From IMG/VR virus record IMGVR_UViG_3300009548_000009, positions 1 through 53,217 of that record: a stretch of DNA of 53,217 bases. One strand, 5' to 3'. The position numbers were made by a program, and so were the translations under genes. The stretch is from a virus. How positions within the stretch are numbered: position 1 is the stretch's first letter; every line of letters begins with the position of its first letter. Positions 14,621-21,137 of this stretch are shown here, in pieces. Below the pieces are notes generated by a model. The model did no database searches. It had not been told where the DNA came from and was given only the letters and a program-made list of their open reading frames with translations.

Positions 14621-14623
14621 TCT

Positions 14624-14911
14624 TCAACCGTAGCCAACATCATACTGTAATGGTTTTTGATCGCTTTCTTTCATCTCATGGAGTTTCATTTGAATCCTCA
14701 GAGCAAGTTCAAGCCGCTGTAAATACTCATGATAATCATCGCGCATTTTAGTAACTTCTGGATCGCTGTCAGGTATGCCTCTTCTTTGTAAGATATTCAA
14801 CAATGTAGCAAGCCCTGTGACTATTGATTCGCACGACATTACCATAAAGGCCGCGATATCTGCTCCGTTGAGTGTGATCTCAATCTCTTTAAGTTCTAGT
14901 TCCTCAACCAT
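14624..14911 (-). CDS. Small helical hypothetical protein
   Basis: A 95-residue acidic protein starting MVEELELKEIEITLNGADIA. Two or three long helices are predicted. No family is recognised. TGAGG, from the end of the preceding gene, serves as ribosome site. Confidence 0.5.
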   Translation of the reverse strand: MVEELELKEIEITLNGADIAAFMVMSCESIVTGLATLLNILQRRGIPDSDPEVTKMRDDYHEYLQRLELALRIQMKLHEMKESDQKPLQYDVGYG

Positions 14912-14921
14912 TTGATAGGCC

Positions 14922-15056
14922 TCATTTATTTGGTGATCTTAGATAGTTCGCTCTACAAGCGAGGTGCAACTGGTACTGCTCACCGTCTCGCATCCCAATA
15001 AGAATAGACTCGCGTTCCTTTATCTCCCTGCCGCAGTAGGTGCAATTTTCGGTCAT
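14922..15056 (-). CDS. Tiny zinc protein (CxxCGREI family)
   Basis: A 44-residue protein starting MTENCTYCGREIKERESILI with a later HLACRANY. Paralogue of the protein at 14270 to 14416: same CGREIK-x-RE core and spacing to the third Cys. Confidence 0.6.
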   Translation of the reverse strand: MTENCTYCGREIKERESILIGMRDGEQYQLHLACRANYLRSPNK

Positions 15057-15066
15057 TTTTCACTCT

Positions 15067-15255
15067 TCACGCGTACCAAAAGTCCCCCTCATATTTTCTA
15101 ATAAGTTTCATTCCTTCCGTGTACCCTGCTTCTTCTAGCACATCAAAACATAAATCATCTATCTTACTGTGAGCTTCTTCGTTATCAAAGATTCCAAGTT
15201 CCCCATTATAACTTAGGGCTTCCTTAACTTTCTTTTCAAATTCTTCTGGTGTCAT
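15067..15255 (-). CDS. Small acidic hypothetical protein
   Basis: A 62-residue helical, acidic protein starting MTPEEFEKKVKEALSYNGEL. No family is recognised. Its ATG overlaps the stop of the 30-residue gene above it. Confidence 0.5.
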   Translation of the reverse strand: MTPEEFEKKVKEALSYNGELGIFDNEEAHSKIDDLCFDVLEEAGYTEGMKLIRKYEGDFWYA

Positions 15256-15344
15256 TTTTCAATCTCCCATAAAATGTGCATATTCTTAGGCATGCCAAAT
15301 AGCAGCCACATCATGGTCCGGTAGTGCTTTTTTAAGGTGGTCAT
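15252..15344 (-). CDS. Very small hydrophobic/basic peptide
   Basis: A 30-residue peptide starting MTTLKKHYRTMMWLLFGMPK. The start and stop overlap neighbours within junction-like sequences, which is the only evidence that it is translated. Confidence 0.35.
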   Translation of the reverse strand: MTTLKKHYRTMMWLLFGMPKNMHILWEIEK

Positions 15345-15571
15345 TTTTCATTCCCGATTAGCTGCCCAAGCGCAGTAATATCTTTTATTTCTGTATTTGG
15401 GATGGTTAACCAACTGTTGTCACATGAGGGGCATGCAGTAACCACCAACCCTTCCTTGTCAAATAAACATTCTGGTATAATCTCAAGTTGTTCTTTCTCG
15501 CAAAACGGACACGTTATAAATACAGATGTTGGTTCTGCTTTAGATTTTGGTTTTGGTGATGCTTTAACCAT
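15341..15571 (-). CDS. Small zinc-ribbon protein
   Basis: A 76-residue protein with a basic N-terminus, CPFCEKEQ and CPSCDNSW about 25 residues apart, and a short acidic tail ending GNEK. Canonical zinc-ribbon spacing. Function unknown. Confidence 0.6.
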   Translation of the reverse strand: MVKASPKPKSKAEPTSVFITCPFCEKEQLEIIPECLFDKEGLVVTACPSCDNSWLTIPNTEIKDITALGQLIGNEK

Positions 15572-15574
15572 TTT

Positions 15575-16219
15575 TCAGCCACCTGATTTAAACTGCGTAG
15601 TGCTCGGAAGAAACTGGACAATACGAGGCCACTCGTCTCCCCGCTGGTTCTTTACGTTCTTCACCATCACTCTCACATGCTGGCCCAGGAGGTCATCAGT
15701 AGTCAGCGACTCAGGATACCCACCTAGTGTAACGCTAACTAAATCACGCAGTATTGAGCCTTCATTATAGTTTAGTGACATGCGCCTGGTTATCTCGCCA
15801 AAAGAGGTTTCAAAAGAGATGTATAAAAACGTCCTGACTCCAGGGCTGCCGTCTGGTGTTTTATTGTAATAGTCTGGATCTTCGCTTGTCCATGTTTTCC
15901 TTATTACAGCTTCGTAAACGTCTTCTTTTACTGCACTAAGATGCTTCTTGCGGATTATTTCTATTGTTTCATGCTTTGGGCCGCGTTCTTCTGTTGAGCT
16001 TGCAGAATTTGGAGTATCAACATTTACTACTTTATATGGCCTTTCATCTGCCCTTTCTGCGTTAACTTCTGAGGGAGTCATATAACGCGGTTCTTTTTTG
16101 GGTTTAGTTACTTTAAATGCCTTTGCTGCTTCATCCTCTTCAGACTCACTGGGGATAAATTCTTCCTCTTTTCTGGCCTGTTCAGCTTTCCATTCTTCTT
16201 CTGTTTTTAGTTCTTTCAT
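15575..16219 (-). CDS. Possible OB-fold single-strand DNA-binding-like protein
   Basis: A 214-residue protein. The first 95 residues are Glu/Lys-rich and disordered. The rest is strand-rich, with YEAVIRKTWT, RTFLYISFETSFGEITRR and LLGQHVRVMVKNVKN, which resembles phage proteins of the DUF669 / SSB-like OB-fold type. The ATG at 16219 is favoured by GAGGC in the junction element. If correct it would be the only recognisable replication-type protein here. The assignment is weak. Confidence 0.45.
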   Translation of the reverse strand: MKELKTEEEWKAEQARKEEEFIPSESEEDEAAKAFKVTKPKKEPRYMTPSEVNAERADERPYKVVNVDTPNSASSTEERGPKHETIEIIRKKHLSAVKEDVYEAVIRKTWTSEDPDYYNKTPDGSPGVRTFLYISFETSFGEITRRMSLNYNEGSILRDLVSVTLGGYPESLTTDDLLGQHVRVMVKNVKNQRGDEWPRIVQFLPSTTQFKSGG

Positions 16220-16344
16220 TTTTCTGCCTCTTTCGTAATTGAGACTATTCCCCATTCTATACTTCCGTCTTCTCTTTTTATTCGTTTGGCTTCTGCACGA
16301 ATTCCCTTTGTCACAATAGTTACTTTAGTTGGATGATCTGTCAT
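16216..16344 (-). CDS. Tiny hypothetical protein
   Basis: A 42-residue protein starting MTDHPTKVTIVTKGIRAEAK with strands predicted (IEWGIVSIT), ending ITKEAEK from the junction element. It overlaps the next ATG. Confidence 0.5.
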   Translation of the reverse strand: MTDHPTKVTIVTKGIRAEAKRIKREDGSIEWGIVSITKEAEK

Positions 16345-16347
16345 TTT

Positions 16348-16530
16348 TCACCCCAATATCACCTTTTTTAAGATCTCTTCAACCATCGCCGATACTGGCA
16401 GCATTTCATCGTGCGCCATTTTCTCTACTGTTTCGCGTATATCAGGTCCGAGCCAGATGTAGAGCTTTCTGTATCCTTCCTCTGCTCTTCTCCTTTCCCA
16501 TAACATCTTTTTACTTTGATATTTTACCAT
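16348..16530 (-). CDS. Ribbon-helix-helix-like protein
   Basis: A 60-residue basic protein with a strand (YRKLYIWLG) followed by two helices (PDIRETVEKMAHDE and VSAMVEEILKKVI), the RHH layout. Such proteins dimerise and bind operators. Targets unknown. Confidence 0.55.
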   Translation of the reverse strand: MVKYQSKKMLWERRRAEEGYRKLYIWLGPDIRETVEKMAHDEMLPVSAMVEEILKKVILG

Positions 16531-16540
16531 CTTACTAGTT

Positions 16541-16690
16541 TCAGATTTTAATGTTGAGTCTTAGTTTATAGACTTCCTCAGCTAACGCGCAGAGGGCCTC
16601 TGCGAGCAGGAGCACGTCGCGACTGTACAATTCTTTACATTCATCTTCTTGTATTTCGCTCAGTCTGTGGTCAAGTTCCAGGAATCCCAA
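16541..16690 (-). CDS. Tiny helical protein with TTG start
   Basis: A 49-residue helical protein, second residue Gly, with core SEIQEDECKELYSRDVLLLA. Start TTG at 16690 has AGGAG eight bases upstream, inside the end of the preceding gene. No family is recognised. Confidence 0.5.
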   Translation of the reverse strand: MGFLELDHRLSEIQEDECKELYSRDVLLLAEALCALAEEVYKLRLNIKI

Positions 16691-16705
16691 CGTTATCACT
16701 CCTTA

Positions 16706-16822
16706 TTACAACTTTACGTTCAAGCGTCGTGCAAGCATATCAAAACCCTTAAAGATCAAGAGCCCTTCAACCAAGACTCCGACGCCTATGCAAAGTTCAA
16801 TCACAATCAGTTCGATTATCAT
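16706..16822 (-). CDS. Tiny single-span membrane protein
   Basis: A 38-residue peptide starting MIIELIVIELCIGVGVLVEG with one hydrophobic segment and a basic tail. The ATG lies one base after the stop of the HNH gene. Confidence 0.45.
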   Translation of the reverse strand: MIIELIVIELCIGVGVLVEGLLIFKGFDMLARRLNVKL

Positions 16823-16823
16823 A

Positions 16824-17180
16824 TCAGATCAGCTGTTTCCATTTCGGTCTATTTTTAATCTTATTGTTCCAAATTCTTGCATCTTCAACTACATCAGGAT
16901 TATAGCTTACCCATCTACATAAATGGCCGAAAGACCAGTGATGCGTACGGCAAAGCGTTATCAGATTATCCTCATCCAATTCTTTTTCCGGATACCACTG
17001 GAACGGCAACACATGATGAACAGCGCTGTTATTGCTACGAGCTATAGCGCCACATACTGCACAAGCGGGGTGTTTTTTCCTGAACCGTCTGCTTACTCTA
17101 GACCAGTTAGGACTCCTAGCGTATGTAGAGAGAAAAAGCCTATCTCTGCGTATATCACGTAACGTAACACTTGCGCTCAT
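16824..17180 (-). CDS. HNH endonuclease
   Basis: A 118-residue protein with a standard compact HNH domain: CAVCGAIARSN, AVHHVLPFQWYP (catalytic His-His), ELDEDNLITLCRTHHWSFGHL. The DEDNL Asn and final His-His complete the motif. This small form is typical of phage HNH nucleases near packaging genes and of homing nucleases. Here it lies in the accessory block, overlapping the regulator gene by 26 bases. Confidence 0.85.
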   Translation of the reverse strand: MSASVTLRDIRRDRLFLSTYARSPNWSRVSRRFRKKHPACAVCGAIARSNNSAVHHVLPFQWYPEKELDEDNLITLCRTHHWSFGHLCRWVSYNPDVVEDARIWNNKIKNRPKWKQLI

Positions 17181-17415
17181 ACCACACTTTCTCTGTTCTG
17201 ACGTATCCTTCCTTTTCTAATGTTCTGATCCGATGATACAGCATAGGTTGTTTTAATCCGCTGAACCGACCGAGCACAAGACACATCCAAATCATTTTTA
17301 CGTTACTGCCTGGCCGGTCGCGGAGGCAGTCAAGTATTCCCTGATCCAAAAGATCAAGTTCGCTGCTAGAGTCGGTTCGCCATTCACGGTACTTGGATGT
17401 CTGTCTCTTGAGCAA
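17155..17415 (-). CDS. Archaeal-type winged-helix regulator
   Basis: An 86-residue protein with a winged helix: LDQGILDCLRDRPGSNVKMI, a recognition helix around QPMLYHRIRTLEKEGYV, then a short wing. The start is TTG at 17415 with GAGGAGG six bases before it. A regulator of early genes is likely; targets unknown. Confidence 0.65.
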   Translation of the reverse strand: MLKRQTSKYREWRTDSSSELDLLDQGILDCLRDRPGSNVKMIWMCLVLGRFSGLKQPMLYHRIRTLEKEGYVRTEKVWYERKCYVT

Positions 17416-17593
17416 TATGCGCCTCCTCGTTAACCTGGATTAATCCTTCAGTATGCCGTTTTTCTTGGACTGATCTCCGTATATCCTCAATCTGCCTTAG
17501 GTGCTCTTTAACACTGTCTTCTAGCTGTGAGATTACTTCCCAGATAGAATTGAATTCTTTGGTAATTTGCTCATGTGTTAAATCATGGTTCAT
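17384..17593 (-). CDS. Small coiled-coil protein
   Basis: A 69-residue protein starting MNHDLTHEQITKEFNSIWEV, with heptads through the first 45 residues. It overlaps the regulator gene by 32 bases. A degenerate copy of the TTAACCTAGGTTAA palindrome lies inside it (17430 to 17443) and may be coincidental. Confidence 0.5.
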   Translation of the reverse strand: MNHDLTHEQITKEFNSIWEVISQLEDSVKEHLRQIEDIRRSVQEKRHTEGLIQVNEEAHIAQETDIQVP

Positions 17594-17766
17594 CGTACGC
17601 CTACCTTGATGATTAACGAAAGACCGTATAGGATTATGACCGTTGCAATGCCGTTTAAAAACAGGAACCAGTACAGCTTAGCAACTGTAACCCATGTTTC
17701 ACGAAAAAGAGTATGCCGCCTATTAATTTTAGTTGTGGTTGTGATATTAGCAGTATTAGCAGCCAT
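17590..17766 (-). CDS. Small single-span membrane protein
   Basis: A 58-residue protein starting MAANTANITTTTKINRRHTL, with one membrane segment (LYWFLFLNGIATVIILYG). GGGGGAT lies before the ATG at 17766, and its end overlaps the coiled-coil gene (ATGA). It may form a unit with that gene. Function unknown. Confidence 0.55.
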   Translation of the reverse strand: MAANTANITTTTKINRRHTLFRETWVTVAKLYWFLFLNGIATVIILYGLSLIIKVGVR

Positions 17767-17899
17767 CTTTATCCCCCCATTGATTACAGGAATGATCTTT
17801 CTCAAAATAAGCACGCTGCGGGATACACCAGCGGTGCGGAGCGTAGCTGTCTGAGTTACGCACGTTTATGCAGGTGTCGCACCTTCTTTCCTGAGACAT
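17756..17899 (-). CDS. Tiny cysteine-rich protein
   Basis: A 47-residue protein starting MSQERRCDTCINVRNSDSYA with CDTC and three later cysteines. The ATG follows the stop of the gene above with no spacer, and its 3' end provides the G-rich ribosome site of the next gene. Confidence 0.55.
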   Translation of the reverse strand: MSQERRCDTCINVRNSDSYAPHRWCIPQRAYFEKDHSCNQWGDKDGC

Positions 17900-18052
17900 T
17901 CAGATGCACCCCCATTCATAAGAAAGCACTGGTCTTATAAAAACGTTTATGCGCTGGCGCTGGTCACACTGGTGGCATGTGTGCATAAAAGCCTGCTCCT
18001 CTTCACCTAGTGAAGCGCCGCAATATTTACAGTGCTCGCCGTCGATGATCAT
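17900..18052 (-). CDS. Tiny zinc-ribbon protein
   Basis: A 50-residue protein starting MIIDGEHCKYCGASLGEEEQ with a second knuckle CHQCDQ 17 residues later. ATGA overlap with the pentapeptide gene in the junction element. Confidence 0.6.
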   Translation of the reverse strand: MIIDGEHCKYCGASLGEEEQAFMHTCHQCDQRQRINVFIRPVLSYEWGCI

Positions 18053-18738
18053 TTTTCAGCCTCTTTTTCTTCTAATCCAACTGCTTTGTCTTTGTTTAGC
18101 GCACCCTGAAGGTTAGCACCCCAAAGGTTAGCACCCCAAAGGTCAGCACCCCAAAGGTTAGCACTCTGAAGGTTAGCACTCTGAAGGTTAGCACCCCAAA
18201 GGTTAGCACCCCGAAGGTTAGCACGCTGAAGGTCAGCACCCTGAAGGTCAGCACCCCGAAGGTTAGCACGCTGAAGGTCAGCATCCCGAAGGTCAGCACC
18301 CTGAAGGTCAGCATCCCGAAGGTCAGCACCCCAAAGGTTAGTACCCTGAAGGTTAGCATCCTGAAGGTCAGCACCCCAAAGGTCAGCACCCCAAAGGTTA
18401 GCACTCTGTAACATCTGTGGTGTAAACCACGATTCCAAATCGGCGATGTTGAAGATACTACGCGCTACTGCTGCGAATGCTTCTTTACAAGCTCGGAGTT
18501 TATAGCCACGTTTGATTACCCACCCATCTGGGTAATACTTATCAGCTACGTCGTGTACAATATCATCTCGTATCTGGTCTGGAAACAACACTTCAAATTT
18601 AATATGCGGTCTTTTTCCATAACGTAGGTCATCATCAAGCGTTGCTAAAAGTTCATCATGCGAACACACTTTCGGTTGTGCGTAAACTTTCCATTCTCCA
18701 TCTATCTTTTCGGTTATTACCGCTAAACCTTGGCACAT
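18049..18738 (-). CDS. Pentapeptide-repeat protein
   Basis: A 229-residue protein. Residues 1 to 110 form a novel N-terminal domain (MCQGLAVITEKIDGEWKVYA and onward). Residues 112 to about 211 are some 20 consecutive A-(D/N)-L-x-x pentapeptides, which fold as a right-handed quadrilateral beta helix. Known members include DNA-mimic gyrase inhibitors and other protein-binding scaffolds. The repeat units vary only at two positions, using mostly WG, QG, RG, QS and QD, so the array has recently expanded. It ends EEKEAEK in the junction element. A role as a mimic or inhibitor is inference. Confidence 0.85.
   Translation of the reverse strand: MCQGLAVITEKIDGEWKVYAQPKVCSHDELLATLDDDLRYGKRPHIKFEVLFPDQIRDDIVHDVADKYYPDGWVIKRGYKLRACKEAFAAVARSIFNIADLESWFTPQMLQSANLWGADLWGADLQDANLQGTNLWGADLRDADLQGADLRDADLQRANLRGADLQGADLQRANLRGANLWGANLQSANLQSANLWGADLWGANLWGANLQGALNKDKAVGLEEKEAEK
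18100..18410 (-). repeat. 15-bp tandem DNA repeats coding pentapeptides
   Basis: About 20 copies of a 15-bp unit (plus strand close to AAGGTTAGCACCCCA) lie in tandem within the pentapeptide-repeat gene. The high DNA identity explains why other frames also stay open here. Confidence 0.9.
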
Positions 18739-18739
18739 C

Positions 18740-18880
18740 TCAGTCCAACCCCTCTATAAGTTGTTCAACTACAAGGTCGGGAGTTACGTGTCGGGCGTTG
18801 GCATAGTCAAAGAGAGAAAGTAATATCCCCTCATCCATAACCATGCTGATCTTAGAAAAGTAGCCACTCTTTTTAACCAT
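18740..18880 (-). CDS. Tiny possible RHH protein
   Basis: A 46-residue protein starting MVKKSGYFSKISMVMDEGIL. A strand (KISMVMDE) precedes two short helices, compatible with RHH, but it is at the lower size limit. ATG directly follows the TAA of the gene above. Confidence 0.45.
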   Translation of the reverse strand: MVKKSGYFSKISMVMDEGILLSLFDYANARHVTPDLVVEQLIEGLD

Positions 18881-19300
18881 TTAGTCCACTTCCGTTGATA
18901 ATAGCTTTAGAAGCTCCACGCGGATTTTCAAGTCTCCACGTCTCTCGTGCTCGCAGACGATCTCGTTTTTCATCTTCTGCACTACCTTCAGCATGTCCCT
19001 GTGCGCGTCAAGTGCAGCCTCGTAACCTTCAACGTCGCGAAGCATGATTTCACTAGCTGCTTTTTGGCTGTCAAGGTTCGGATTAATAAGCTTGCCTGTG
19101 ATCTTGCTGACCTCAGTTGCCGCCTTAACGAACGCCTGAGCCTTCGCTAAGTTGAGTTGATCCATGACTCCTGCAGCTTCGTATTCGGTTTCTGCGATTG
19201 CGTCACTCAACGACTTTATGTGGTTCCGCGAGTTGCGGAGATCCCGAAGAATCTGTTCCGCTGTCGCCTCGACGGATGACTTAAGAATTGGTTCTTGCAT
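18881..19300 (-). CDS. Coiled-coil hypothetical protein
   Basis: A 139-residue, almost wholly helical protein starting MQEPILKSSVEATAEQILRD. GAGGTGA precedes the ATG. It is the first gene after a promoter bracketed by two perfect 14-bp palindromes. No family is recognised. Confidence 0.6.
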   Translation of the reverse strand: MQEPILKSSVEATAEQILRDLRNSRNHIKSLSDAIAETEYEAAGVMDQLNLAKAQAFVKAATEVSKITGKLINPNLDSQKAASEIMLRDVEGYEAALDAHRDMLKVVQKMKNEIVCEHERRGDLKIRVELLKLLSTEVD

Positions 19301-19330
19301 TTTTAGTCACCTCTTTTGTTAACCTTGGTA

Positions 19331-19344
19331 TTAACCTAGGTTAA
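19331..19344 (-). promoter_or_regulatory. Perfect palindrome TTAACCTAGGTTAA (copy 1)
   Basis: A 14-bp perfect palindrome between the inferred transcription start and the ATG of the 139-residue gene. An identical copy lies 126 bp away on the other side of the promoter. It is a likely operator or ParB-type binding site. Confidence 0.6.
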
Positions 19345-19395
19345 CTTTTAGGCTGGATACACTCTCATGTACCCATTTACCTTAATGCATCCTTT

Positions 19396-19410
19396 CAATA
19401 AAAAGCTTTC
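19396..19410 (-). promoter_or_regulatory. Candidate promoter (AAGCTTTTTATTG)
   Basis: On the minus strand GAAAGCTTTTTATTG resembles a B-recognition/TATA element. The parB upstream region carries nearly the same string (AAGCTTTTATTGG). The shared sequence supports a common promoter type. Confidence 0.5.
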
Positions 19411-19456
19411 TATTTACCTCTAATAACAAAAATAGTACAAAAAAAGAAAGCGAGTG

Positions 19457-19470
19457 TTAACCTAGGTTAA
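19457..19470 (-). promoter_or_regulatory. Perfect palindrome TTAACCTAGGTTAA (copy 2)
   Basis: Identical to copy 1 at 19331, six bases past the stop of the 154-residue gene. The two copies bracket the promoter in the 175-base non-coding gap, an arrangement typical of looping repressors or of a partition site. Confidence 0.6.
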
Positions 19471-19475
19471 TTAGA

Positions 19476-19940
19476 TTAACGGCGTTTATGCATCGCCTTT
19501 TCGTATTCACAAAATTGCTCTTCCGTAACATTGTGGCCATCAACGGTATATTTGAATTCACCTTTACCTACTGATAACACCGTCTCTCGCGGAATCGTAT
19601 TATACTCCTCACAAAGGTACGTATCCACCTTTCCTTTAACTTGTCGTGCAATCGAATCAATATCTTGCCGCCGTTCCTTCTCTCGTAACTTGTGTAGACG
19701 TTGCCATTCTCTATGTTTCTTCTCATCTCTGCGTTTTTGTAACGTAGATTCGAGGCCTAACTGTTCTTCAATACCTTCAATGGCGCTTTCAGCAATCTTT
19801 TGTGCGTCTTCGTTACCAGGAACAAACCATGCATCATCATATGTTTCTTCATAATAACCTTCTCGCCATTCGGTTTCGTCATACTCTTTAAGGAGTCTAT
19901 CACGTAACGCGGTTAACTGCTCACGCTCTGTCTGTTTCAT
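19476..19940 (-). CDS. Charged helical hypothetical protein
   Basis: A 154-residue protein starting MKQTEREQLTALRDRLLKEY, rich in Glu, Lys and Arg, mostly helical with a short strand-rich C-terminus (GEFKYTVDGHNVTEEQF). It lies 11 bases after parB and is probably co-transcribed with it. GGAGATG precedes its start. Function unknown; a partner in partition or regulation is possible. Confidence 0.55.
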   Translation of the reverse strand: MKQTEREQLTALRDRLLKEYDETEWREGYYEETYDDAWFVPGNEDAQKIAESAIEGIEEQLGLESTLQKRRDEKKHREWQRLHKLREKERRQDIDSIARQVKGKVDTYLCEEYNTIPRETVLSVGKGEFKYTVDGHNVTEEQFCEYEKAMHKRR

Positions 19941-19951
19941 TTTTCATCTCC

Positions 19952-21001
19952 TCATTTAAACAATACGACATAAACTATTTCCTGGGGGTTCCACTCAACT
20001 TTATATTTCTCTATCCATGCCTCTTTAAACGTCTCAAGATCGGGATACCCAGCGCTCTTTGCATCCATGTCTTTGAACCGGCCCAGTGGTCTTTTGAACA
20101 CGTCAGAAATTTCAAGCGGCTCAGCTCTGATGAGTGGTTCAACAATAGCATCCTCCCTTAATCCTGGTTTGAGCGTGCGTTCTATGAGAACCCGTTTCGT
20201 TCCGGACCGCAGGGCCTCGTAGTCTGCTGCTGTCATGACAAGTGTGGGCCGGAGCGGTTCAAGGTGCTCGAGTCGTCGTTGCGTTAACTCAGTTATAGGC
20301 GTTTCTGGTTCCTCACGGGCTTCTGAAATTAATAGTCGCGCTCTGTCGCTTGTGAGCTTCGGATGCGTCACTATCTCCTGCGCTACTTCCCTTTGTCTTT
20401 CTTTATCAGGAATATGTGATATTTCATACGCTATTCTGTCAGTTATCGAACCTTGCGGGATCTTGCCTGACTGATCTGATGGTGCTACAAGGTCCTGCAC
20501 TTCCGGATCAAGGTCTGTTACGAGTTTAACAAACTGATTAATTCTTGCTGTTGATATGCCAAGCCTGCGCGCCATTGCCCGTTGATTTGGATACTTTGAG
20601 CTAAAGCGCTTTTGTAATTCTAAAAGAGCTCTTCCCATCTCAACGCCGCTGAGGTTTCGACGGATGGTAGAAACGAGTCCAAATTCCAAGACCTCATCGT
20701 CCGTTTTCGACAGGATAAGTATAGGAACAGTGGCTTGCTTTGCCTTAATCGCGGCCTGTAAGCGCCTGTCGCCGTCATAGACCTCGTAAAGATGGCCTTC
20801 TTCGTCTTCCTCTATCGGTCGCACGCGTATCTCAGTATCAACTCCTCGAACTGAAATACTCTGGAATAGTTGTTTATCCTCCTCTTTATCGACCTCTGTG
20901 CGAGGGTTTAAGCGATTAGGGCGGATTAGTTTTGTACTAACAAATAATCGTTTTGTTTCTTTTGGGTATTCTTCCTTTGTTTCAATTCCTTCTGTTGCCA
21001 T
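19952..21001 (-). CDS. parB: ParB-like protein fused to an ASCH domain
   Basis: A 349-residue protein with three parts. Residues 18 to 118 are a ParB/Srx-type nucleotide-binding domain with IRPNRLNPR and the GDRRLQAA box that in ParB proteins binds CTP. Residues 120 to 165 are a KorB/ParB helix-turn-helix (NQRAMARRLGISTARINQFV). Residues about 252 to 349 look like an ASCH (PUA-related) domain: LRSGTKRVLIERTLKPG, LEISDVFKRPLGRFKDMDAK, SAGYPDLETFKEAWIEKY, EIVYVVLFK. ParB proteins bind centromere sites or act as regulators; ASCH domains are thought to bind RNA or modified nucleosides. No ParA lies nearby. A GGGGGTGA ribosome site precedes the ATG. Confidence 0.8.
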   Translation of the reverse strand: MATEGIETKEEYPKETKRLFVSTKLIRPNRLNPRTEVDKEEDKQLFQSISVRGVDTEIRVRPIEEDEEGHLYEVYDGDRRLQAAIKAKQATVPILILSKTDDEVLEFGLVSTIRRNLSGVEMGRALLELQKRFSSKYPNQRAMARRLGISTARINQFVKLVTDLDPEVQDLVAPSDQSGKIPQGSITDRIAYEISHIPDKERQREVAQEIVTHPKLTSDRARLLISEAREEPETPITELTQRRLEHLEPLRPTLVMTAADYEALRSGTKRVLIERTLKPGLREDAIVEPLIRAEPLEISDVFKRPLGRFKDMDAKSAGYPDLETFKEAWIEKYKVEWNPQEIVYVVLFK

Positions 21002-21016
21002 AATAGTTCACCCCCA

Positions 21017-21059
21017 TTAGGGAAAACCTAAATGAAGGCTTCCAATAAAAGCTTATTGG
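21017..21059 (-). promoter_or_regulatory. parB promoter with two inverted repeats
   Basis: A 7-bp inverted repeat CCAATAA/TTATTGG with a four-base centre (21042 to 21059) overlaps the likely TATA element CTTTTATTGG. A second repeat TTAGG/CCTAA (21017 to 21031) lies between it and the start codon. The overlap with the promoter suggests autoregulation. Confidence 0.55.
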
Positions 21060-21137
21060 TTTGTGATACGTTAAAGCTATGTTACACAAGGGTGTTACAA
21101 ACCATAGAGGGCTTATTTTTAATTATTAACGCGAAAA

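Larger units (their letters stand above)
5409..19945 (-). repeat. Recurring gene-junction element (GAGGCTGAAAAATGAC-type)
   Basis: More than twenty gene junctions in this region carry variants of GAGGCTGAAAAATGAC: a Shine-Dalgarno GAGG, then GCTGAAAA, then the ATG with an overlapping TGA. Best copies begin at minus-strand positions near 7440, 7538, 7676, 7874, 8073, 9731 and 18051; variants occur near 5411, 5533, 6498, 6790, 6898, 7002, 7190, 9943, 14272, 15055, 15254, 15570, 16218, 16343 and 19940. The upstream gene reads it in any of three frames (ending EAEK, EG, or RLKND), so selection is on the DNA/RNA, not the peptide. It acts as a combined stop, ribosome site and start. Confidence 0.8.

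Noticed and set aside
17430-17443. Another regulatory copy of the TTAACCTAGGTTAA palindrome
   Set aside because: Two mismatches and a position inside a coding frame make it likely to be chance.
17585-17854. 89-codon plus-strand hydrophobic frame
   Set aside because: Antisense to three coupled minus-strand genes with good ribosome sites and ATGA overlaps.
18096-18404. Open frame of about 100 codons made of LTFGV-type repeats
   Set aside because: It is the same 15-bp DNA repeat as the pentapeptide gene read in another frame; the A(D/N)Lxx frame is a known fold and continues into a non-repeat domain.
18100-18410. CRISPR-like repeat array
   Set aside because: Units are 15-bp, directly tandem and coding, with no spacers.
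7440-19945. EKEAEK as a conserved C-terminal peptide tag such as a degron or sorting signal
   Set aside because: The same DNA is read in two other frames at sister junctions, so the peptide itself is not what is conserved.
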